From NCBI GenBank assembly GCA_920105625.2, contig OV050030.1, positions 216,054,325 through 216,118,324 on the forward strand: a stretch of 64,000 bases of DNA. Reading direction: 5' to 3'. This document shows positions 11,980 through 24,229 of this stretch, piece after piece. The DNA comes from Clusia tigrina. Its lineage: Eukaryota; Arthropoda; Insecta; Diptera; Clusiidae. The notes under the pieces are model-generated. The model made no database searches, was not told the DNA's origin, and saw only the letters and a list, made by a program, of their open reading frames with translations. Made by a program: the position numbers and the translations under genes. Position 1 is the first letter of the stretch, and each line of letters opens with the position of its first letter.

Positions 11980-14900
11980 TTTTGTGACAATAAAGTACTC
12001 GAGCCTCTTGTAAATTTAAGCTAATGCTCATAGCTATGCTACCCTTGAGTCCCAAATCAACCACTGGTAAAACTTCAAATGGCCCTAACTTCTATACGGT
12101 GCATCCTATAATAATCAAATTTACAACATTCAAATGCTTGTAACTTTTTACTGGAACGTCATAAAATCTTGAAATTTTGTGACAATAAAGTACTCGAGTC
12201 TCTTGTCAATTTAAGCTATCGCTCATAGCTATGCTACCCTGATGTCCCAAATCAAACACTGATGAAACTTCAAATGGCCCTAACTTCTATGCGGTGCGTC
12301 CTATACCTATCAATGTTGGCAACAATCCAATGCTTGCAACTTTTTACTGGAGCGTCATAAAACCTTGAAATTTTGTGACAATAAATTACTCGAGCTTCTC
12401 GTCAATTTAAGCTATCGCTCATAGCTATCCTACCCTTGAGTCCAAAATCAAACACTGATCAAACTTCAAATTGCTCGAACTTCTTTACGGTACGTCCTAC
12501 ACCTATCAAACTTTTCAAGATTCAAATGCTTGTAACTTTTTACTGGAGCGTCATAAAGTCTTGAAATTTGGTGACAATAAAGTACTCGAGCCTCTTATCA
12601 ATTTAAGCTATCGCTCATAGCTATGCTACCCTGGAGTCCCAAATCAAACACTGGTAAAACTTCAAATGGCCCTAACTTCTATACGGTGCGTCCTACACCT
12701 ATCAAACTATTCAACATTCAAATGCTTGTAACTTCTTACTGGGAAGTCATAAAATCTTGAAATTTTGTGACAATAAAGTACTCGAGCCTCTTGTAAATTT
12801 AAGCAATCGCTCATAGCTATGCTACCCTTGAGTCCCAAATCAACCACTGGTAAAACTTCAAATGGCCCTAGCTTCTATACGGTGCGTCTTACACATATCA
12901 AACTTTTCAACATTCAAATGCTTGTAACTTCTTACATAATATCTTGAAATTTTGTGACGATAAAGTACTCGAGCCTTTTATCAATTTAAGCTATCGCTCA
13001 TAGCTATGCTACCCTTGAGTCCTAAATCAAACACTGATAAAACTTCAAATGGCCCTAACTTCTATACGGTGCGTCCTATACCTATCAAAGTTTGCAACAA
13101 TCAAATGCTTGCTACTTTTTACTGGAGCGAAATCTTGAAATTTTGTGACAATAAAGTACTCGAGATTCATGTCAATTTAAGCTATCACTCATAGCTATGC
13201 TACCCTTGAGTCCCAAATCAAACACTGATAAAAATTCAAATTGCCCTAACTTCTATACGGTGCGTCCTACACCTAGCAAACTTTTCAACATTCAACTGCT
13301 TGTAACTTCTTACTGGGGAGTCATAAAATCTTGAAATTTTGTGACAATAAAGTACTCGAGCCTCTTGTAAATTTAAGCTATTGCTCATAGCTATGCTACC
13401 CTTGAGTCCCAAATCAACCACTGCTAAAACTTCAAATGGCCCTAACTTCAATACGGTGCGTCCTATACCTATCAAAGTTTCCAACAATAAAATGCTTGGA
13501 ACTTTTTACTGGAGCGTCATAAAACCTTGAATTTTTGTGACAATAAATTACTCGAGCCTCTCGTCAATTTAAGCTATCGCTCATAGCTATGCCACCCTTG
13601 AGTCCCAAATCAAAAACTGATAAAACTTCAAATGGCCCTAACTTCTATACGAAGCAACCTATCCCAATCAAATATTGTAACATTCAAATGCTTGTAACTT
13701 TTTACTGGAGCGTCATAAAGTCTTGAAATTTTGTGACAATAAAGTACTCGAGCCTCATCAATTTAAGCTATCGCTCATAGCTATGCTACCCTTGAGTCCC
13801 AAATCAAACACTGATAAAACTTCAAATTGCCCTAACTTCTATACTGTGCATCCTACACCTATCAAAGTTTGCAACAATCAAATGCTTGCAACTTTTTACT
13901 GGAGCATAATAAAAACTTGAAATTTTGTGACAATAAAGTACTCGAGCCTCTTGTCAATTTAAGCTATGACTCATAGCTATGCTACCCTTCAGTCCCAAAT
14001 CAAACACTGATAAGACTTCAAATTGCCCTAACTTCTATACGGTGCATCCTACACCTATCAAACTTTTCAACATTCAAATGCTTGTGACTTCTTACTGGAG
14101 AGTCATAAAATCTTGAAATTTTGTGACAATAAAGTACTCGAGCCTCTTGTAAATTTAAGCTAATGCTCATAGCTATGCTACCCTTGAGTCCCAAATCAAC
14201 CACTGGTAAAACTTCAAATGGCCCTAACTTCTATACGGTGCATCCTATAATAATCAAATTTACAACATTCAAATGCTTGTAACTTTTTACTGGAACGTCA
14301 TAAAATCTTGAAATTTTGTGACAATAAAGTACTCGAGTCTCTTGTCAATTTAAGCTATCGCTCATAGCTATGCTACCCTGATGTCCCAAATCAAACACTG
14401 ATGAAACTTCAAATGGCCCTAACTTCTATGCGGTGCGTCCTATACCTATCAATGTTGGCAACAATCCAATGCTTGCAACTTTTTACTGGAGCGTCATAAA
14501 ACCTTGAAATTTTGTGACAATAAATTACTCGAGCTTCTCGTCAATTTAAGCTATCGCTCATAGCTATCTTACCCTTGAGTCCAAAATCAAACACTGATCA
14601 AACTTCAAATTGCTCTAACTTCTTTACGGTACGTCCTACACCTATCAAACTTTTCAAGATTCAAATGCTTGTAACTTTTTACTGGAGCGTCATAAAGTCT
14701 TGAAATTTGGTGACAATAAAGTACTCGAGCCTCTTATCAATTTAAGCTATCGCTCATAGCTATGCTACCCTGGAGTCCCAAATCAAACACTGGTAAAACT
14801 TCAAATGGCCCTAACTTCTATACGGTGCGTCCTACACCTATCAAACTATTCAACATTCAAATGCTTGTAACTTCTTACTGGGAAGTCATAAAATCTTGAA

Positions 14901-17900
14901 ATTTTGTGACAATAAAGTACTCGAGCCTCTTGTAAATTTAAGCAATCGCTCATAGCTATGCTACCCTTGAGTCCCAAATCAACCACTGGTAAAACTTCAA
15001 ATGGCCCTAGCTTCTATACGGTGCGTCTTACACCTATCAAACTTTTCAACATTCAAATGCTTGTAACTTCTTACATAATATCTTGAAATTTTGTGACGAT
15101 AAAGTACTCGAGCCTTTTATCAATTTAAGCTATCGCTCATAGCTATGCTACCCTTGAGTCCCAAATCAAACACTGATAAAACTTCAAATGGCCCTAACTT
15201 CTATACGGTGCGTCCTATACTTATCAAAGTTTGCAACAATCAAATGCTTGCTACTTTTTACTGGAGCGAAATCTTGAAATTTTGTGACAATAAAGTACTC
15301 GAGATTCATGTCAATTTAAGCTATCACTCATAGCTATGCTACCCTTGAGTCCCAAATCAAACACTGATAAAAATTCAAATTGCCCTAACTTCTATACGGT
15401 GCGTCCTACACCTATCAAACTTTTCAACATTCAAATGCTTGTAACTTCTTACTGGGGAGTCATAAAATCTTGAAATTTTGTGACAATAAAGTACTCGAGC
15501 CTCTTGTAAATTTAAGCTATTGCTCATGGCTATGCTACCCTTGAGTCCCAAATCAACCACTGCTAAAACTTCAAATGGCCCTAACTTCAATACGGTGCGT
15601 CCTATACCTATCAAAGTTTCCAACAATAAAATGCTTGGAACTTTTTACTGGAGCGTCATAAAACCTTGAATTTTTGTGACAATAAATTACTCGAGCCTCT
15701 CGTCAATTTAAGCTATCGCTCATAGCTATGCCACCCTTGAGTCCCAAATCAAAAACTGATAAAACTTCAAATGGCCCTAACTTCTATACGAAGCAACCTA
15801 TCCCAATCAAATATTGTAACATTCAAATGCTTGTAACTTTTTACTGGAGCGTCATAAAGTCTTGAAATTTTGTGACAATAAAGTACTCGAGCCTCATCAA
15901 TTTAAGCTATCGCTCATAGCTATGCTATCCTTGAGTCCCAAATCAAACACTGATAAAACTTCAAATTGCCCTAACTTCTATACTGTGCATCCTACACCTA
16001 TCAAAGTTTGCAACAATCAAATGCTTGCAACTTTTTACTGGAGCATAATAAAAACTTGAAATTTTGTGACAATAAAGTACTCGAGCCTCTTGTCAATTTA
16101 AGCTATGACTCATAGCTATGCTACCCTTCAGTCCCAAATCAAACACTGATAAGACTTCAAATTGCCCTAACTTCTATACGGTGCATCCTACACCTATCAA
16201 ACTTTTCAACATTCAAATGCTTGTGACTTCTTACTGGAGAGTCATAAAATCTGGAAATTTTGTGACAATAAAGTACTCGAGCCTCTTGTAAATTTAAGCT
16301 AATGCTCATAGCTATGCTACCCTTGAGTTCCAAATCAATCACTGCTAAAAGTTTAAAAGGCCCTAACTTCAATACGGTGCGTCCTATACCTATCAAAGTT
16401 TGCAGCAATCAAATGCTTGTAACTTTTTACTGGAGCGTCATAAAATCTTGAAATTTTGTGACAATAAAGTACTCGAGTCTCTTGTCAATTTAAGCTATCG
16501 CTCATAGCTATGCCACCCTTGAGTCCCAAATCAAAAACTGATAAAACTTCAAATGGCCCTAACTTCTATACGAAGCATCCTATCCCAATCAAATATTGTA
16601 ACATTCAAATGCTTGTAACTTTTTACTGGAGCGTCATAAAGTCTTGAAATTTTGTGACAATAAAGTACTCGAGCCTCATCAATTTAAGCTATCGCTCATA
16701 GCTATGCTACCCTTGAGTCCCAAATCAAACACTGATAAAACTTCAAATTGCCCTAACTTCTATACTGTGCATCCTACACCTATCAAAGTTTGCAACAATC
16801 AAATGCTTGCAACTTTTTACTGGAGCATAATAAAAACTTGAAATTTTGTGACAATAAAGTACTCGAGCCTCTTGTCAATTTAAGCTATGACTCATAGCTA
16901 TGCTACCCTTCAGTCCCAAATCAAACACTGATAAGACTTCAAATTGCCCTAACTTCTATACGGTGCATCCTACACCTATCAAACTTTTCAACATTCAAAT
17001 GCTTGTGACTTCTTACTGGAGAGTCATAAAATCTTGAAATTTTGTGACAATAAAGTACTCGAGCCTCTTGTAAATTTAAGCTAATGCTCATAGCTATGCT
17101 ACCCTTGAGTCCCAAATCAACCACTGGTAAAACTTCAAATGGCCCTAACTTCTATACGGTGCATCCTATAATAATCAAATTTACAACATTCAAATGCTTG
17201 TAACTTTTTACTGGAACGTCATAAAATCTTGAAATTTTGTGACAATAAAGTACTCGAGTCTCTTGTCAATTTAAGCTATCGCTCATAGCTATGCTACCCT
17301 GATGTCCCAAATCAAACACTGATGAAACTTCAAATGGCCCTAACTTCTATGCGGTGCGTCCTATACCTATCAATGTTGGCAACAATCCAATGCTTGCAAC
17401 TTTTTACTGGAGCGTCATAAAACCTTGAAATTTTGTGACAATAAATGACTCGAGCTTCTCGTCAATTTAAGCTATCGCTCATAGCTATCCTACCCTTGAG
17501 TCCAAAATCAAACACTGATCAAACTTCAAATTGCTCTAACTTCTTTACGGTACGTCCTACACCTATCAAACTTTTCAAGATTCAAATGCTTGTAACTTTT
17601 TACTGGAGCGTCATAAAGTCTTGAAATTTGGTGACAATAAAGTACTCGAGCCTCTTATCAATTTAAGCTATCGCTCATAGCTATGCTACCCTGGAGTCCC
17701 AAATCAAACACTGGTAAAACTTCAAATGGCCCTAACTTCTATACGGTGCGTCCTACACCTATCAAACTATTCAACATTCAAATGCTTGTAACTTCTTACT
17801 GGGAAGTCATAAAATCTTGAAATTTTGTGACAATAAAGTACTCGAGCCCCTTGTAAATTTAAGCAATCGCTCATAGCTATGCTACCCTTGAGTCCCAAAT

Positions 17901-19180
17901 CAACCACTGGTAAAACTTCAAATGGCCCTAGCTTCTATACGGTGCGTCTTACACCTATCAAACTTTTCAACATTCAAATGCTTGTAACTTCTTACATAAT
18001 ATCTTGAAATTTTGTGACGATAAAGTACTCGAGCCTTTTATCAATTTAAGCTATCGCTCATAGCTATGCTACCCTTGAGTCCTAAATCAAACACTGATAA
18101 AACTTCAAATGGCCCTAACTTCTATACGGTGCGTCCTATACTTATCAAAGTTTGCAACAATCAAATGCTTGCTACTTTTTACTGGAGCGAAATCTTGAAA
18201 TTTTGTGACAATAAAGTACTCGAGATTCATGTCAATTTAAGCTATCACTCATAGCTATGCTACCCTTGAGTCCCAAATCAAACACTGATAAAAATTCAAA
18301 AATGCCCTAACTTCTATACGGTGCGTCCTACACCTATCAAACTTTTCAACATTCAAATGCTTGTAACTTCTTACTGGGGAGTCATAAAATCTTGAAATTT
18401 TGTGACAATAAAGTACTCGAGCCTCTTGTAAATTTAAGCTATTGCTCATAGCTATGCTACCCTTGAGTCCCAAATCAACCACTGCTAAAACTTCAAATGG
18501 CCCTAACTTCAATACGGTGCGTCCTATACCTATCAAAGTTTCCAACAATAAAATGCTTGGAACTTTTTACTGGAGCGTCATAAAACCTTGAATTTTTGTG
18601 ACAATAAATTACTCGAGCCTCTCGTCAATTTAAGCTATCGCTCATAGCTATGCCACCCTTGAGTCCCAAATCAAAAACTGATAAAACTTCAAATGGCCCT
18701 AACTTCTATACGAAGCATCCTATCCCAATCAAATATTGTAACATTCAAATGCTTGTAACTTTTTACTGGAGCGTCATAAAGTCTTGAAATTTTGTGACAA
18801 TAAAGAACTCGAGCCTCATCAATTTAAGCTATCGCTCATAGCTATGCTACCCTTGAGTCCCAAATCAAACACTGATAAAACTTCAAATTGCCCTAACTTC
18901 TATACTGTGCATCCTACACCTATCAAAGTTTGCAACAATCAAATGCTTGCAACTTTTTACTGGAGCATAATAAAAACTTGAAATTTTGTGACAATAAAGT
19001 ACTCGAGCCTCTTGTCAATTTAAGCTATGACTCATAGCTATGCTACCCTTCAGTCCCAAATCAAACACTGATAAGACTTCAAATTGCCCTAACTTCTATA
19101 CGGTGCATCCTACACCTATCAAACTTTTCAACATTCAAATGCTTGTGACTTCTTACTGGAGAGTCATAAAATCTGGAAAT
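11980..19180 (+). repeat. Eleven-monomer higher-order repeat, 2139 bp, three copies
   Basis: Copies run about 11980-14118, 14119-16257 and 17040-19180. The marker ACGGTACGTCC in a TTCTTTACGG monomer sits at 12488, 14627 and 17548, giving offsets of 2139 and 2921 bp; the second includes an extra 782-bp piece. Each copy also shares monomers ending in GATTCATGTCAA, CTATTCAACATTC, and ACGAAGCAWCCTATCCC. Differences are scattered single bases, for example ACCTATC against ACTTATC near 13080/15219/18140. Confidence 0.9.
16320..17101 (+). repeat. Four-monomer (782 bp) extra segment between the second and third 11-mer copies
   Basis: Most of this segment (about 16.48-17.10 kb) repeats 15.70-16.32 kb at an offset of 782 bp. 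It begins with a monomer type marked CACTGCTAAAAGTTTAAAAG and GCAGCAATCAAATG, which also starts blocks near 19.26 and 20.82 kb. Its exact four-monomer length shows an in-register unequal exchange. Confidence 0.82.
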
Positions 19181-19199
19181 TTTGTGACAATAAAGTACT

Positions 19200-22100
19200 C
19201 GAGCCTCTTGTAAATTTAAGCTAATGCTCATAGCTATGCTACCCTTGAGTTCCAAATCAATCACTGCTAAAAGTTTAAAAGGCCCTAACTTCAATACGGT
19301 GCGTCCTATACCTATCAAAGTTTGCAGCAATCAAATGCTTGTAACTTTTTACTGGAGCGTCATAAAATCTTGAAATTTTGTGACAATAAAGTACTCGAGT
19401 CTCTTGTCAATTTAAGCTATCGCTCATAGCTATGCCACCCTTGAGTCCCAAATCAAACACTGATAAAACTTCAAATGGCCCTAACTTCTATACGGTGCAT
19501 CCTATAATAATTAAATTTACAACATTCAAATGCTTGCAACTTTTTACTGGAACGTCATAAAATCTTGAAATTTTGTGACAATAAAGTACTCGAGCCTCTT
19601 ATCAATTTAAGCTATCGCTCATAGCTATACTACCCTGATGTCCCAAATCAAACACTGATGAAACTTCAAATGTCCCTAACTTCTATGCGGTGCGTCCTAT
19701 ACCTATCAATGTTGGCAACAATCCAATGCTTGCAACTTTTTACTGGAGCGTCATAAAACCTTGAAATTTTGTGACAATAAATTACTCGAGCTTCTCGTCA
19801 ATTTAAGCTATCGCTCATAGCTATCCTACCCTTGAGTCCAAAATCAAACACTGATCAAACTTCAAATTGCTGTAACTTCTTTACGGTGCGTCCTACACCT
19901 ATCAAACTTTTCAAGATTCAAATGCTTGTAACTTTTTACTGGAGCGTCATAAAGTCTTGAAATTTGGTGACAATAAAGTACTCGAGCCTCTTATCAATTT
20001 AAGCTATCGCTCATAGCTATGCTACCCTGGAGTCCCAAATCAAACACTGGTAAAACTTCAAATGGCCCTAACTTCTATACGGTGCGTCCTACACCTATCA
20101 AACTTTTCAACATTCAAATGCTTGTAACTTCTTACTGGGAAGTCATAAAATCTTGAAATTTTGTGACAATAAAGTACTCGAGCCTCTTGTAAATTTAAGC
20201 AATCGCTCATAGCTATGCTACCCTTGAGTCCCAAATCAACCACTGGTAAAACTTCAAATGGCCCTAGCTTCTATACGGTGCGTCTTACACCTATCAAACT
20301 TTTCAACATTCAAATGCTTGTAACATCTTACATAATATCTTGAAATTTTGTGACGATAAAGTACTCGAGCCTTTTAACAATTTAAGCTATCGCTCATAGC
20401 TATGCTACCCTTGAGTCCTAAATCAAACACTGATAAAACTTCAAATGGCCCTAACTTCTATACGGTGCGTCCTATACCTATCAAAGTTTGCAACAATCAA
20501 ATGCTTGCTACTTTTTACTGGAGCGAAATCTTGAAATTTTGTGACAATAAAGTACTCGAGATTCCTGTCAATTTAAGCTATCACTCATAGCTATGCTACC
20601 CTTGAGTCCCAAATCAAACACTGATAAAAATTCAAGTTGCCCTTACTTCTATACGGTGCGTCCTACACCTATCAAACTTTTCAACATTCAAATGCTTGTA
20701 ACTTCTTACTGGGGAGTCATAAAATCTTGAAATTTTGTGACAATAAAGTACTTGAGCCTCTTGTAAATTTAAGCTATTGCTCAAAGCTATGCTACCCTTG
20801 AGTCCCAAATCAATCACTGCTAAAAGTTTAAATGGCCCTAACTTCAATACGGTGCGTCGTATACCTATCAAAGTTTGCAGCAATCAAATGCTTGTAACTT
20901 TTTACTGGAGCGTCATAAAATCTTGAAATTTTGTGACAATAAAGTACTCGAGTCTCTTGTCAATTTAAGCTATCGCTCATAGCTATGCCACCCTTGAGTC
21001 CCAAATCAAACACTGATAAAATTTCAAATGGCCCTAACTTCTATACGGTGCATCCTATAATAATCAAATTTACAACATTCAAATGCTTGTAACTTTTTAC
21101 TGGAACGTCATAAAATCTTGAAATTTTGTGACAATAAAGTACTCGAGCCTCTTATCAATTTAAGCTATCGCTCATAGCTATGCTACCCTGATGTCCCAAA
21201 TCAAACACTGATGAAACTTCAAATGGCCCTAACTTCTATGCGGTGCGTCCTATACCTATCAATGTTGGCAACAATCCAATGCTTGCAACTTTTTACTGGA
21301 GCGTCATAAAACCTTGAAATTTTGTGACAATAAATTACTCGAGCTTCTCGTCAATTTAAGCTATCGCTCATAGCTATCCTACCCTTGAGTCCCAAATCAA
21401 ACACTGATCAAACTTCAAATTGCTCTAACTTCTTTACGGTGCGTCCTACACCTATCAAACTTTTCAAGATTCAAATGCTTGTAACTTTTTACTGGAGCGT
21501 CATAAAGTCTTGAAATTTGGTGACAATAAAGTACTCGAGCCTCTTATCAATTTAAGCTATCGCTCATAGCTATGCTACCCTGGAGTCCCAAATCAAACAT
21601 TGGTAAAACTTCAAATGGCCCTAACTTCTATACGGTGCGTCCTACACCTATCAAACTTTTCAACATTCAAATGCTTGTAACTTCTTACTGGGAAGTCATA
21701 AAATCTTGAAATTTTGTGACAATAAAGTACTCGAGCCTCTTGTAAATTTAAGCAATCGCTCATAGCTATGCTACCCTTGAGTCCCAAATCAACCACTGGT
21801 AAAACTTCAAATGGCCCTAGCTTCTATACGGTGCGTCTTACACCTATCAAACTTTTCAACATTCAAATGCTTGTAACTTCTTAGATAATATCTTGAAATT
21901 TTGTGACGATAAAGTACTCGAGCCTTTTATCAATTTAAGCTATCGCTCATAGCTATGCTACCCTTGAGTCCTAAATCAAACACTGATAAAATTTCAAATG
22001 GCCCTAACTTCAATACGGTGCGTCCTATACCTATCAAAGTTTCCAACAATTAAATGCTTGGAACTTTTTACTGGAGCGAAATCTTGAAATTTTGTGACAA

Positions 22101-22300
22101 TAAAGTACTCGAGATTCATGTCAATTTAAGCTATCACTCATAGCTATGCTACCCTTGAGTCCCAAATCAAACACTGATAAAACTTCAAATTGCCCTAACT
22201 TCTATACGGTGCGCCCTACACCTATCAAACTTTTCAACATTCAAATGCTTGTAACTTCTTACTGGGGAGTCATAAAATCTTGAAATTGTGTGAGAATAAA
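19200..22300 (+). repeat. Eight-monomer higher-order repeat, 1553 bp, two copies
   Basis: About 19.2-20.75 kb matches 20.75-22.3 kb at an offset of 1553 bp. Shared markers are GCAGCAATCAAATG, CCTATAATAATYAAATTTAC, CCCTGATGTCCCAAATC, CAATCCAATGCTTGC and the 5-bp-deleted GGAGCGAAATCTTG monomer. A patch near 22.00-22.06 kb (CAAAGTTTCCAACAATTAAA) does not match its counterpart near 20.45 kb and looks like local conversion from another monomer type. Confidence 0.83.
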
Positions 22301-24229
22301 GTACTCGAGCCTCTTGTAAATGTAAGCTATCGCTCATAGCTATGCTACCCTTGAGTCCCAAATCAACCACTGCTAAAACTTCAAATGGCCCTAACTTCAA
22401 TACGGTGCGTCCTATACCTATCAAAGTTGGCAACAATAAAATGGTTGGAACTTTTTACTGGAGCGTCATAAAACCTTGAAATTTTGTGACAATAAATTAC
22501 TCGAGCCTCTCGTCAATTTAAGCTATCTCTCATAGCTTTGCCACCCTTGAGTCCCAAATCAAACACTGATAAAACTTCAAATGGCCCTAACGGTGCATCA
22601 TATACCAATCAAATTTTGCAACATTCAAATGCTTGTAACTTTTTACTGGAGCGTCACAAAATCTTGAAATTTTGTGACAATAAAGTACTCGAGCCTCTTA
22701 TCAATTTAAGATATCGCTCATAGCTCTGCTACACTTGAGTCCTAAATCAAACACTGATAAAACTTTAAATGGCCCTAACTTCTATACGGTGCGTCTTACA
22801 CCTATCAAAGTTTGCAACAATCAAATGCTTGCAACTTTTTACTGGAGCATAATAAAAACTTGAAATTTTGTGACAATACAGTACTCGAGCCTCTTGTCAA
22901 TTTAAGCTATGACTCATAGCTATGCTACCCTTCAGTCCCAAATCAAACACTGATAAAACTTCAAATTGCCCTAATTTATATACGGTGCATCCTACACCTA
23001 TCAAACTTTTCAACATTCAAATGCTTGTAACTTCTTACTGGAGAGTCATAAAATCTTGAAATTTTGTGACAATAAAGTACTCGAGCCTCTTGTAAATTTA
23101 AGCTAATGCTCATAGCTATGCTACCCTTGAGTCCCAAATCAACCACATCTAAAAGTTTAAATGGCCCTAACTTCAATACGGTGCGTCCTATACCTATCAA
23201 AGTTTGCAACAATCAAATGCTTATAACTTTTTACTGGAGCGTCATAAAATCTTGAAATTTGGTGACAATAAAGTACTCGAGCGTCTTATCAATTTAAGCT
23301 ATCGCTCATAGTTATGCTTGAGTCCCAAATCCAACACTGATAAAAGTTCAAATGGCCCTAACTTCTATACGGTGCGTCCTAAACCTATCCAAGTTTGCAA
23401 CAATAAAATGCTTGTAACTTTTTACTGGAGCGTCATAAAACCTTGAAATTTGGTGACAATAAAGTACTCGAGCCGCTTATCAATTTAAACTTTGGCTTAT
23501 AGCTATGCTACCCTTGAGTCCCAAATCAAACACTGATAAACTTCAAATGGCCCTAACTTCTATACGGTGCGTCCTACACCTATCAAAGTTTGCAACAATC
23601 AAATGCTTGTAACTTTTTACTGGAGCGTCATAAAACCTTGAAATTTTGAGACAATAAATTACTCGAGCCTCTCGTGAATTTAAGCTATCGGTCATAGCTA
23701 TGCCACCCTTGAGTCCCAAATCAAACACTGATAAAACTTCAAATGGCCCTAACGGTGCATCCTATACCAATCAAATTTTGCAACATTCAAATGCTTGTAA
23801 GTTTTTACTGGAGCGTCACAAAATCTTGAAATTTTGTGACAATAAAGTACTCGAGCCTCTTATCAATTTAAGATATCGCTCATAGCTCTGCTACCCTTGA
23901 GTCCTAAATCAAACACTGATAAAAGTTTAAATGGCCCTAACTTCTATACGGTGCGTCTTACACCTATCAAAGTTTGCAACAATCAAATGCTTGCAACTTT
24001 TTACTGGAGAGTCATAAAATCTTGAAATTTTGTGACAATAAAGTACTCGAGCCTCTTGTAAATTTAAGCTGTCGCTCATAGCTATGCTACCCTTGAGTCC
24101 CAAATCAAACACTGATAAAACTTCAAATTGCCCTAACTTCTATACGGTGCGTCCTACACCTATCAAACTTTTCAACATTCAAATGCTTGTAACTTCTTAC
24201 TGGGGAGTCATAAAATCTTGAAATTGTGT
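22301..24229 (+). repeat. Start of the second satellite domain (CTCTGCTAC / AGTCCTAAATC monomers)
   Basis: All satellite. From here the array changes character: monomers with the 8-bp deletion CCTAACGGTGC followed by units reading CATAGCTCTGCTAC and GAGTCCTAAATC become regular and recur until about 35.5 kb. About 23.70-24.20 kb matches 24.476-24.976 kb at an offset of 776 bp (four monomers). A 5-bp-shorter unit reading TAGTTATGCTTGAGTCCC lies near 23308. Confidence 0.8.
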
